From NCBI RefSeq assembly GCF_003369915.1, contig NC_046675.1, positions 10,416,001 to 10,480,000 on the forward strand: a DNA stretch of 64,000 bases. The letters run 5' to 3'. Made by a program: the position numbers and the translations under genes. This stretch comes from Drosophila miranda (lineage: Eukaryota; Arthropoda; Insecta; Diptera; Drosophilidae). Below, one piece after another: positions 33,176 to 44,800 of the stretch. Under the pieces are notes generated by a model. It did not search any database. It was not told the DNA's origin and saw only the letters and a list, made by a program, of their open reading frames with translations. How positions within the stretch are numbered: the first letter of the stretch is position 1; the number at the start of each line of letters is the position of its first letter.

Positions 33176-33647
33176 ATGGCCGCCATCCAGAAAATTGTGT
33201 TCGCCATCGTGTGCCTATGCCTGGCCTTTAACGTGGTGTTGGGCCAGCAGCAGCCCGCCAATAGCTCGGACTCCGACTCGGATGTTGCTGGTCAGTTCAG
33301 AAGGAAGGGACTCTACAGCCATATCTACAGGAGCTAACCAGTTTGTTCTTCTTGCAGAGAGCCGCACGTTCGGCCACCATTTCCTGCGCCGCATCAGCTT
33401 CGCTCTAGTACCCGGAGCCTTCGTGGTGGGCGTGATCACAACCCTGCTGGCGGCCCTGACGGTCGTCTCCATGAAGGGACTGGGAGTGGGCGTCATCCTG
33501 CTGGTGCTGGCCATCGGACAGATGCTGTCGCGAGCCCTGCCGGTCCAGGCAGCCGCCTATGCTGCCGCCCCCGTGGCGGCTCCAGTGCCCGTCGTCTACT
33601 CGCACTCGCACACCCAGCAGCCCGTCTGGCTGGAGAAGGAGTGGTAG
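33176..33647 (+). CDS. small secreted/membrane protein, 134 aa, Osiris-like hydrophobic core
   Basis: Two exons, 33176-33290 and 33358-33647, with a 67-bp GTCAGT...TTGCAG intron. A signal peptide (KIVFAIVCLCLAFNVVLGQ) is followed by an acidic Ser-Asp linker and RTFGHHFLRR. Then come two adjacent hydrophobic helices (ALVPGAFVVGVITTLLAALT and GLGVGVILLVLAIGQMLS) and an Ala/Pro/Val tail with SHSH, ending WLEKEW. The paired-helix core and the tail resemble a stripped-down Osiris protein, and it lies between two DUF1676 genes, but the diagnostic motifs are absent. Secretory-pathway location is well supported. Function is unknown. Confidence 0.72.
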
Positions 33648-35318
33648 AGATGGGATCGATACGGCGCTCGAATGGGGCCAAAGATCGAGATCAGGACGAG
33701 AAAGCGAGCTGGTAGCAGGCCATGTTTTACCTCAATCTCAGCGAGCATGCAACCAAATAATAATTTAAGACTAGTTTAAATTATTTATTTAAATTATTTA
33801 TTTATTACAAGTAAAGAATGGAAAGCATTGATTTCATTTGATTGTGCCTGTGTCTGTGTCTGTGCCTCTGCCCCTGCCCATGGAAAGTGAAATCTCCGCC
33901 CCGCCTCCGCCTCATTGGGTATGCAGCAGAGGGCGTCGCTGATTTACGGTTCTTTTAACTGCCCTTCCGTAGTGCCAGTTCCCGACTTGGACACTGCGAC
34001 GTGCTCGCCCACACAGACGTTGAAAGAAAGCAAAGCCCCACTCCCGAAGCCACAGCGATAGAAATGGGTCATACCCACCCGTCTGGCTGGGGATGGATTT
34101 CTCCTTGAACATATGATGAATATCACTCATGTCTCATTATGGCCAACGATTAATTAATTAGACTCTCACTTGATAAGTAGTCACTTAATTGAAAACGCAT
34201 CACTTTTCTATCCATCTAGCCTCTCAATCATCATCTCGAATCCGGCTTCAATTGTTCCACTTTATACGCCAATTTAACAATTTTGCACTCTGTCACCGAA
34301 GTAAAGCATTCGGGTGACTCCACAGTCGGTTGGATACCCTTACTAATTATGGATAGCTTGAATATTTGACAAAATTTTCCATAAGCAGAATGTTTGAGTT
34401 CTTACACACCCGATTTCCTTTTTCAAATGGTTCAATCCTTTATTTATTGAAGCCTGTGATAACTCTTATATGTTTCGAATGGTTCATGATTATTTCAGTA
34501 TCGCAAAAGAATATCTGTTTCAATTAGAAAAGAAAAGGTTACACATTCCAAACATCTAGTCGATATTATGTATAACGGATATTTGAAACGTATCTTATAA
34601 AGTGAGTTGAAAACTAAGCTAAACTAAACCACTGTGATATGGTCAATAAAGCAGATTTTAAGGTACAATAATAGCAAATGTGCTCTCGATATGGTTCTCA
34701 CCCTTGTTATCTTATCACTCAGATATTCCTCTGATAGAAAGGGTATGAAAATTTCTAATGCGCAGACAGCATCACTACTGAAAGAGAAGGGGGTTACTCT
34801 TACTTGCTGACGCACCGGTGACACAGTTAGCCTGGCTGATACATGAGACAAGTGCCACCACTTCGCAGCCGAATTGCCGCTGAGCGAGAGAACAAATGGG
34901 AGCGGAGATCAGTGAAATGGGTGATTTAGCCAGGTGTGAATGGATATGTTTGACTAGGCCAAGAAGTTCGGCGGTAAACAAACGGATTGGCCGGCCATAA
35001 GTCAGGCAAATGGGGCAAGGCAAGGCACGGCAAGGCAAGGCAAGTGGAGAGCGACAGCGATATAAGCAACTGCAAGTGCAACCGCAGCTTGACCCGCTAA
35101 ACTAAATCTGAGCGTCAGTCGAGCGTTGGCGAGCCGAAACCAGTTGGCCAGAGGAAAGCGGCCAAGAAATCAATGCGATGGGGTACTGGCTGGTCCAGCC
35201 AAGGATTGCTGGTGGTCCGAGCGCGGCAATGATTTCAGTTCTGCACTGTCACTGCTGAGGTGCAGTTGTGTTGTGTACCGAGCAATTGTCATTTGAAAAA
35301 CTAATAGTAATTTGAAAA
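33648..35318. other. intergenic with upstream region of the 320-aa Osiris gene
   Basis: No supported frame. A TATAAG box at 35061-35066 and a TCAGTC initiator at 35115-35120 lie 200-260 bp before the next gene, but their spacing is loose. A GGCAAGG(CA) tandem run occurs near 35014-35042. Confidence 0.45.
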
Positions 35319-36333
35319 ATGCACGCCACCTCAATCAGCACCAGAGCCTTGCGAGTCCTTTTCGGACTCTGCCTTTTGCTGAGCCTCGATCGTGCGTCGG
35401 CCCAGAATCTGGCAGAGGCTAGCGAAGACTCGAACCCGTCGGAGCCCCGGTCGCACTCGGCGAATAGTGTGTCATACTTTAGGGCGTCGATTCCAATGCG
35501 AATCTACGAGTGTCTGCGGGAGTCCAGCATGCTGCACTGCACCAAGCTGTATGTGCTGCAAAAGATGGAGGAGCGACGCCAGATGGCCAGCTCGGGCAAC
35601 CTGACCAGGGACTTCCTCGACCAGTTCTTCGGCGAGGAGACCCAGATGGGCAGCCTCATCTCGCAAAAGTACCAACAGATGTCGGAGAAGGAGCTGAATC
35701 AGCGGCTGGTCGTGAACTTCCAGCGCTTTTTCAAGCACCGCGATCTCAAGCTACACTTCCTGTCCGGCATGCTGGTCAAGATCGTCCCCAGCAAGGACAA
35801 CAAGCTGAAGTTCTCCCTGAAAAAGGGTGAGTATTGAACCGAAGTCCTATCAGCTGAATGACGATCCTTCGTTTGCAGCTGGCAAATCCCGCGTGGGACG
35901 TGCCAGACGCCGCGAAACGGAGGAGCTTGAGCTGAATCTTATGAACATTCCGTCGATTGGCGGAGTGGGCGGCAACAGCGGTAGCGTGGAGAACTACGAG
36001 CCGGAGGCGGAGGGCGACTCCAAGCAACAGGGGCTCCTGGGCGGGGGCGGTGGCGGTACCGAAGATGGTGGCGGGATCGGCGGCGGACTCTTGAGAAAGC
36101 GGAAGCACAAAAAGAACTCCAATAAGGTGACCATGATGCAAGTGGCCGTTCCCATGCTGATCTTCCCCATCGTCCTGCTGGGCAGCCTGCTGCCCTTCAT
36201 CCTGCCTGCCCTCAAGATGGCCACCATTATGTCGCTGGTGATGAACAATGGCGCCTTTTTGGCCGCCCTGCTCTACGCCGCTCGCACCCAGTTCAACACC
36301 CACGAGGAGCAGCAGCACATCAGCTACAGTTAG
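35319..36333 (+). CDS. Osiris family (DUF1676) protein, 320 aa
   Basis: Two exons, 35319-35826 and 35879-36333, with a 52-bp GTGAGT...TTGCAG intron. A signal peptide ends near SAQ29. The Osiris N-terminal two-cysteine region follows (YECLRESSMLHCTKLYVLQK; C65 and C74), then the DUF1676 region, a glycine-rich insert (GGGGGG) and a basic patch (RKRKHKKNSNK). The diagnostic hydrophobic pair comes next (VAVPMLIFPIVLLGSLLPFI and MNNGAFLAALLYAA). It ends HISYS. Osiris genes act in cuticle-secreting epithelia. This is the most typical family member of the three genes here and lies outside any large Osiris array. AATAAA follows 53 nt past the stop. Confidence 0.85.
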
Positions 36334-36385
36334 CTCTTTCATCAGTGAACGCTAACCTTTCACCTTTCACACTTGTCACTTTCCC

Positions 36386-36391
36386 AATAAA
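36386..36391 (+). terminator. poly(A) signal of the 320-aa Osiris gene
   Basis: AATAAA 53 nt downstream of the stop codon at 36331-36333, followed by a GT-rich stretch (GTCTGTTGTGTT), a normal poly(A) context. Confidence 0.65.
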
Positions 36392-37392
36392 GACTGTCTG
36401 TTGTGTTATGGCTTCATTTTTCCAGTTTAGAAACTCATTTTAAAAAAAACGCGGAAGCTTCAATTATATGGGTGGGTGGCAGTATCCACGGTCTGGGAGG
36501 AAAGGATATATTTGATCATATAAAAATGCATTCCCACCACTTTAGATACGCACAACCTTATTATAGAATACCATTTTTTTGATGCTTCATATGGGTCCCA
36601 TTTGTAGGATTGTTCTACAGTACAAATTAGGTATATTTCATTATAATTTGTGATTGTTCAAAACATCCTTGGGCATTTGATCAATGCTTTCGAAGCTATT
36701 CTTTTTGCCTTTCAATCAATCTATTCAAATGCTGAACTTTGTTTACATCGAAAAGAAACACAATTGATGATTTTTTGTAAGTTTTATATAATTTTGTTTG
36801 TAGAGTTTCGCAACAATTGTTGGATTGAAATGTACAGTTGGGACCTTTATGACTAACACAATGTACACACGCATAAAAGTCGATGCTTAGAGTAGAGCTT
36901 AGTAGGTACACTTAATTCTAGAACCTCTTGCGTAAATATACAATTATTTATATGTAGGTATAGAGATAGAGAGAGGGTGGCAGATGCGTTCAGCCTTGAA
37001 CGACAAGTGCGAGATAAGGTTGTGTAAAAAATTAATAAACGTGCAGATTTTGTTAATAATTTGTTGCTTTGCACATGTAGCTTTGACTAATCTCGAATAG
37101 TTTTCTTCTTGGTTGTATTTGGAATTGAAGCCATTGATTTGTAAAACGTTTCTTGTGGAACCCTTCAAAATTTGCAATCGGGTCTGCGCCTCGCCTCCCG
37201 TCGCTCCGCTGCTCGGACTTCCTTCCCCAAACTCGTATTAACAGACACCACTTATGAGTAGGCAGTATGGAGCAGAGCCATTATTTGCTACTATTAAATA
37301 CTGCAGACCCGATTGTGAAACAAGAAATTTGTTCGTTAGTTCGCTTAGTTAGGATTGGTAACTGCTGACCCACTCGATGGGGCCCTCCCTGC
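36392..37392. other. intergenic between convergent genes
   Basis: About 1 kb, AT-rich. It includes the desaturase 3' UTR. A GC-richer patch lies near 37180-37230. No frame is supported. Confidence 0.45.
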
Positions 37393-38835
37393 CTAGTCTC
37401 GCTTGCAGTCGGACTCCTTGTTCACAACGGAGGCGCTCTTTCGGTCCTCCTCGCTGATGTCATTGTCGTCCCAGCCCCAGATGGCGTGCTCTTCCTTCTC
37501 GTGGTCCAGATGGGCCACCAGCTCGCTGGTGGGGATGGCATTGTTGTTGTTGGCATCCATCAGGGCGGCAATGTGCGAGCCGTCGCCAGTGCGCAGCGCC
37601 CGCTTGTACACCATCTCCTGCGAGACGAACTTCAGATCATAGGCCTGACCTGTGGATGGAGAAGGGAACAGAGAACAGAGCGGCATTATTGAAACGTCTG
37701 TCCTTCATTTGGGGTTAGAGACCGTACCGATTTTTGCCATCACGTCAATGAAGGCAGTGGTCCAGTTGAAGCTGTAGGTTCCCAGCTCGGCTGCCTTGTA
37801 GTCCCAGGGGAAGACGTGGTGGTAGTTGTGCCATCCCTCGCCGATGGTGAGGGTCGACACCAACTTGTTGTTCCTCGCACTGACATTCACGTCGTAGGCC
37901 TTCATGCCGTAGAAGTGGGCGGCGCTGTTCACCAGCCAGGTGAAGTGCAGCGACAGACAGAAACGGAGCATGGAGCAGGTGAAGAAGCAGACGCGCAGAG
38001 AGCTGCCCATAAAGTAGTAGGGGAATATCATGGGCACCACGAAGCAGCAGATGGGCATAACAACAAAGTAGAATCTGGAAAGGATCGCAGATTTTGTAGC
38101 AAAAAATTCGTGGGGATGTGAAGGTCTGAAGGGAGGAGCTTACTTCTTCTGGAAAATCACCACGGGATCCTCCTCAATATCGGCCATCGAGATCTGTTTG
38201 CCCTTGCTGGTCACGTCCGGGTGCTTCTTGCACATCAGCCAGCCCATGTGGGCGAAGAAGAAGCCGCGTCGGGAGTTGTGGGGATCGGCGTGTGTGTCAG
38301 TGAACTTATGGTGCACACGGTGGTCACGGGTCCACTCCCAGATGCTGTTCTGGAAGGCCAGGGACTGGCACAGCATAAGGAAGATGCGCAGCGGCAGCTT
38401 GGCCTTGTAGGCCTTGTGCGACCACAGACGGTGGACGCCGGCCGTGATGCCCAGACCGCCCAGGAACATGGTCGCGTACACTGCGAACGAAATCAGCCGA
38501 AATCAGTAAAAGTCTCACAAGCCTATAGCGCGATCCTGGTTGTACTCACCGGGTAAGAGCTCCATGTAGGCGCTCTCGGCAAAGACCAGGTAGAGACCGT
38601 ACAGAGCCATCGAGTGGAGGACGATGAAGAGGCCCACGTTGCGCCAAACAATCTCCATTTGGAAGGGCTTCTTCTCAGTCTCAGCCACGGGCTCCGACTT
38701 CTTGGCGGGCGCTTGTTTCACGGCCTTCGGGGTCGTGGCTGAGGAAGCGGGAGCGGCGGCCATCTTGTTGTTGTTGCCGTCAGCAATGGCCGTCTCGGCC
38801 AGTATGAAGGTGCTGCCTATTATGTTGGGCGTCAT
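37393..38835 (-). CDS. delta-9-type acyl-CoA desaturase, 408 aa
   Basis: An ER-membrane di-iron enzyme that introduces a double bond into fatty acyl-CoA. Four coding exons: 38835-38550, 38480-38144, 38074-37728, 37649-37393, with phases adding to 409 codons. All three histidine boxes are present: HRLWSH, HRVHHKFTDTHADPHN and EGWHNYHHVFPWDYK. Four membrane spans fit the family (for example VGLFIVLHSMALYGLYLVF). The N-terminus is Ala/Lys-rich (PASSATTPKAVKQAPAKK) and longer than in Desat1. The tail ends ESDCKRD. The ATG stands directly at a TTTTGCAG acceptor, so the start codon opens an exon and a 5' UTR intron must precede it. Insect relatives make membrane lipids, cuticular hydrocarbons or pheromone precursors. 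Length and position near wntD suggest the CG8630 ortholog, which I could not verify. Confidence 0.9.
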
Positions 38836-41800
38836 CTGCAAAACGATCGGAACGGAGAGCACGCACCCATTAGTATTGGCATTCCCACTGGTTGCTTCCT
38901 GATTTATGGCCTGTCAACCGGGCCGGGCCGTCTTTGTCGTCTCAATCTGTGCACCTTAGAGATGCAAATCAATCTGTCGGGCGGTGGGTGCTGCTACACA
39001 TCACCCCTCATTTGGTATGCAAGGCAGGCTCCTCCAGCACTTCCACATAAAAGGCATCCCCAGCTGCAGTACACCACACCACACGACTAATTATGGACCA
39101 TATTGAGATTGAGGTGACTGCCGGAGCAGAGCAGAGAAGCTGCCTGAGCAGCGCGACCTTCGCCGTTAGCCAGCTCGAAGCTTCAATGATACTCGAAGCT
39201 GATACAAAGATAGCAAGCCGGAAACGCAAAGAGAATTCCGAAAAATCAAAGCTCAACAAAAAATCCCCCCAAAAACCATCAATAATGTGATGTTGTACAC
39301 GACGACTAATTTATTTGCATATCCATTCTTTAAAAATGTTTTCCTCTATCAATCGGTTTGTTCTATTGAAATCCAGAGCCTTCCAATATTCATAGAAACT
39401 GTACTCGTACTCTAGTCGAAGCTTCTGTTCGCTGCGCATAAAGGGAAAAGTTTCGAAAACAAAGTATAAAGTTCTAGGAAACTAGAGCCTTGGAACTTAG
39501 ACGTTCTTAAATCATAAGCGATTGAGGTAGTCTAACGACGAAGGCACATTTGAATTTCATTGGACTTTATGAGGCGGTGAATTAATTCATGAACGGGCGC
39601 GTGTCGCAGGGTTCAAGCAAAGCATGGCCCAACCGCCTTGAGGGTTCGTTGATACCAAAACTGCAAAATGATTCGGATTGTGCATAGGATTGTGCACTTT
39701 GAGTTTGAGAGCCAACACACCAACTGCAAAGGCAGTAATTTGCAAGCCTGGCATTATCTAGGCCTTCAATTTTTGTATCTTTCGGATACTCGAACAGCAG
39801 TGAAGCCAGTTCCAGTTGCCAGCTGCCTAAATGGCTGATCTTCACCTCCTCTAGAATCTCTAGAATAGACAACCGGTTGACCTCCCAGCCTGTGCATGTT
39901 TTTATTGATTCAAACAAAAGTATTCTTATTGGCAGCGGCTTTCGAGCTGTGCGCGTAGATTTCGAGCCATTAACTTGTTGTCATGGTTCAATGTCAAGTC
40001 GTGTGCCTTGAATTTATTCGCCGACGGCTCTGGCTCTGACTGGGGCCGCTGCCGCTCAGTTCAAGTTTGGTGGAAAGGTGCGGGCTCGGGCCGTGCGTCC
40101 TTCTCTGGCATTAAACACTTTTTACAGCTAATTAGAATCAGAATAAAAACTGATTACAAGTCGATGCGATGAGTACTGTAATTCGATTTCGTTATCAATC
40201 CATTGAGGAATACCGGGACTTGTCGCGGCGAGACACGGATAATTTCATGCAGAAGCCACGCGCTCCCAAAAGTAAACTAGTTATGCCACGGGCCACACGA
40301 GCCCGAGTGCCAGAATCCGCTTCGTATTATATTTAACTTTGGCTCGGATCAGGCACGACGTTCAATCATCCTTACCGGAATATTAGCATAGTTAAGTAAC
40401 CGCGATAAATTTATGTATAGAACTGCTTTTGTTTCGGGTTCTCCAGAGTCTCCGACGACCAAGTTTCTTGTTCGGCGGCAACAAGTTCTGGGGGTTTAGG
40501 TTTTTGCCTTGAGCATTCGGCTTAACTTTGACTTTGGGCTCGGAGTTCTCGATTCTTGTCCCAATCTTTTCAGGGTGTGCTGACTCCAACATGTCTTGGA
40601 ACGAAGTTTGGCTGGTCGGTGTCGGTGGCCCGAACCACGTCATAGCGGACAAACAGACAAGCAGACATCGAGGGAGACAGAGCCAGAGACGAAAGCAATA
40701 GTAATAAATATAATACAAATGTGAATAGCTACGGAACCTGACTCAAAACTCAAATCTAATGCGGCACTGTGGCGTGGCTCTACTGTGGCTCTACAGTGGC
40801 TCTAGTGATTGATACTGAGAGAGCTTCCATTGATCGATTCGTTCAGCGCACGCAACACACGACGCCTGCCGCATATCAAAATCGAATCATTGGGACTCAG
40901 AATCGGACTCGGAGTCAGAGCCAGAGCCAGAGCCGGACTCAGACTTAGACTGGGGATTGGGAACGTGACTTTGGCCTGGTCACTGTTCTATATGCGGAGG
41001 GGAGCTTTAATATGCTTATAGCTGCATATAGCCGATAGCCGTGCACAGTTCGCATTATGCGTGGCATCCATATTCATTCTTGGTTACTTCTGCCGCATTC
41101 GCAATTAGCGCGTGCGCCAAAGAGATTCGGGGGATTGGGATTCTCCCATAGAAACAATGTCTCCTCGATTTAGTCGCCTTGATCATCGCCCAAGCCGTGG
41201 AATTCTGTCTATCTAGACAGTTCCATTCGGACTTTTTAAGGGTAGCATAATGATTGTATTATGAGGAGTACGTGAGGCGGCGGCACATTGTTTCTGCTTC
41301 TGCTGGGGTATTACTCAGAGTGTTTTTGGATCTTTACAATTTGAATTTGCGTAAGCACCTATCCAAATCTAATATCCGAAATGGTTCTTTCATAAATACT
41401 TTTTACTGCTCTACTGAATGCGATTTCCTATAGATGAATCACATCGCACGATTGTCTTTTGAAGTGGTTTTGGTTTCGATGCTTTGGCAAGCGGGTTTCT
41501 GTTGAAATTCGGCTTAAACTTTTACGATAGTTTCGATTTGGTTTCCTGACTCGATTGACTTCCGCAAAGCGTAATCAAGAGTCGAGACCATCAATGTCAG
41601 GTGGGAGAGTTTTTCGAGAAATGTTCTTCAGCATTCCTAACCGATTTTAGCCCTCACACTCACCTTTAAGGATTGTGTAGCAACAGCTAGGGGAAATCCA
41701 AGATAAAACGGATGCAAAATTCACGCACAAGAAACTATTTGGTTCGTTTCTTTTAGAACCGTTCGAATGGGCACAACACCGAAATTCACAGGGCACACAA

Positions 41801-44800
41801 AAGTTCGTTTCGTATCCAGTATCTAAGGATATTAAGGCTCGTTCGGATTGGAGGGTTTTTTAAATTTGTCAGCTTCTTTTGGCCACACAACCACGGCACG
41901 TCCACGAGGCGCGATGAATGCACGGCGTATGAGGGTACGGATCGAGTGGCAGTGCTTTTTAAGCGCCTAGGTTAAAGAATTCGCACAGCCGAGTGTTAGA
42001 CGCGCTGAGCTGCGAGAGCACTCGGATACAGTGTCTCAAATGTTTTCCAACACCGAAATTTAAAGCCGTCTCTCTGCTTCACCTCGCTCCACGGCGGCTC
42101 CACTTTGCTGCTGCTGCTGCTGCTCTGCTGCTGTTGCTGTTGCTGCGGCGGCGTCGGCGGCTGCGAATTGTCGGCGATTCTTGGGCTGTGACGATCGGAT
42201 CGATCGATCGTTAAGACGGGGCCGGGGTCGCCTATGCTTCAGCATGTGCATGTGTTCGTGTGTGTGTGTGTGTGTGCGTTTGTGTTTTGTGATGAGCGGC
42301 GCGTGGCTCTGGGACAAGTGTGCGTGTGGGGATGAGAGATCAGCGAAGAACGAGAATAATCTAGTTGCTGTTTCCAGATCACTTACACTTTCCACCAGGA
42401 AAGGGGAAATACCGCCAGTGAGCGCGCGATTGCGCAGATTTGGACAAGTTCACGTCGACCCGCAGCCCCGAGAAGATCTCACACGAACCTGCCCTGCAAC
42501 TTTTGGCCAGCCTTTCGAACGCTTTTCGTACTTGCCCAACGCAGTCGCGGGTCAAGCAGATCAAACTATCGGTCAAGCGAGCACGTCTTTCGCGTTTCGG
42601 CGGTGATTTCTTTTTTCGTACCGCTTACTAATGAAGTCTACTGTATGCTCGAAAACTTGTTATCCGCATTATATAATGTTAATGTTCTTAATTCACTCCG
42701 GATCTGGGCCGTATATTACGCGATGTATGTCAGATGCCAAACACCAAACGCCAAACAGTTTAACCAGTTTGCCACTTTGGCCTTGCCGTGCTCCATGCTC
42801 CATGCTCCATGCATATTCACCGATGATCCACCCTGACGTCCAAAGCTCATCATCACCATCACAGATTCTAAATGGCTTTATTTTCCTCCTTTCCTGTCGC
42901 ATGGCCAAATTTTAATTGCTGTTTAGTCCGCACCAATATTTGGCTAGCGAAGCCAAGCTGACACACATATATGATTAAAATGGGCCAATAATTGGCTTAC
43001 GCGACTCAGCTCGGTTCTCAGAGGCCTCTGGACAAACAGCAATTACCGCATACCATACCGCAAGACCTGTGCCTGTGACTGTGCCTTGCCCCAGCGACCC
43101 GAAAATATGTATGTTTACAGTTTGTTGCTGTTGTCTCTGACGAATATTGGGTTTTCACACCCAGCGTAAAGTTGAAATGAGTTGTGTCTAATTTTGTTTA
43201 GTGGCGGCAAGTAAAATTGTTTGCCATCTGTCCGCCGACAGACACCGACACCAACACCAACACTAGCTCCAACTCCAGCTGTGACACCAGACCAGACTCT
43301 GCGATGTCAAAAACCTCGCGGCGAAGGCTTCACATGGTGGCCACTTGTGGCAACATAGCTGAAGGTCAAACCGGGCCATCATGCATCATTGCATTGTGGC
43401 TGAATCACCAACCCCGAAGTCAAGGCGATTTTTTTTTTATTGTGACCAGTTTTAAATATACAAATAAAAACTCCCGATCGTTCAGGAAGGATAACCTGTT
43501 TCAATAGTTTAAGTTCGGACACATTCGCCGAATCATACGAAAGACATTGATTCGCTGTACAAATTTTCCATACGAGAACGGACTCTACGCCTTGGGTGCT
43601 ATTCGCTAATAGAATTTTGCGATTTGTACAATTAAATATTAAAGATCGATTTTTTTTGGCACAAAATTTTAAAAATTTTGCAAATTGTTTTGAAATAGAT
43701 CGGAATTTCATAAATTTTACGAAAAATTTTAACCATCAGATATAATATGATTTTTGGGATAAGAGTTCACGGCTCAAGAACAGAAAATCTTGGTTCTTTT
43801 TTCAAATTAACTGAAAATTTGCAGTCACGTTTGAGCGTCTGAATCTACTACTCATGGAACTGTGGTATAAAATACTTTAGTTGGTTCCTAATTGGGAGTT
43901 TCCATAGAAAATAGAGATGGGTGGCATAAAGAGCCCCTGGGAGCTGTTCGATGTTTGGATTTGACTGTATCCTTATATCCCATATTTTTGTAGCATACTC
44001 ATGAGAAATAAATCCACACTGAAATGCGATCCTAAAACTATCACAGGAAAAGACGAAACATGCTTTGTATCACGTTTTCCAAAAAAAAAAAAACAAAGTA
44101 GACTGTAAACGCACTAGACACCGAATACGACGTGAGTGTGCGGACTTTATTACTTTCAATATCAATCAACATAATACGAGAGTTTATTTTCAACACGTGC
44201 CCACTAAAGAGTCATAAAGCTACAATATCCGTCGAGCCATTTGCTGAATGGGAACGTTTTAATCGTATACTACACACCCTCAAAAAAAGGTGCCATTCAT
44301 CGCGAGAAATCAGCGCGATTAATTGTTATAATTTATAATTTAATTTTACTCATTTCCGAGTCCGAGTCAGCTTCAAGCATGAGTGGCATTTTGACGAACT
44401 GGTCGCCATACTAAATAAAAGCGTACGTGAGCTTCATCCAATAGAATTGCCATTAACAGAGGCAAATATTGAATACATTAGACTTGGATACAAAATTTAC
44501 TAACGTAAATATGTATGTATTTGGTCTTAAGAAAATCAGACGGCAATGCTTCAATCCCATCAGCTATTGATACAATATTTATACCAACTTCGAAATATGA
44601 TGCAGTATCAACAAATATTATAGACAATAAGGAACTAATTATGTTCATAATGATAGTTTCGGTGTAGTTATACTATACTGTACTATGTATACATACATAT
44701 ATATACTATTCCTATTATGTACTCATAGATGGTATTTGCAAAAGGAAAACCCCTCTAATTTTCGCGGAAATTTCACGCAATAAACGTTTGTGGTAATATT

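Noticed and set aside
39093-39290. 65-codon plus-strand frame starting MDHIEIEV
   Set aside because: Has an ATG and some codon bias but sits in the upstream region of the minus-strand desaturase, without promoter or family match. Could be re-examined with RNA data.
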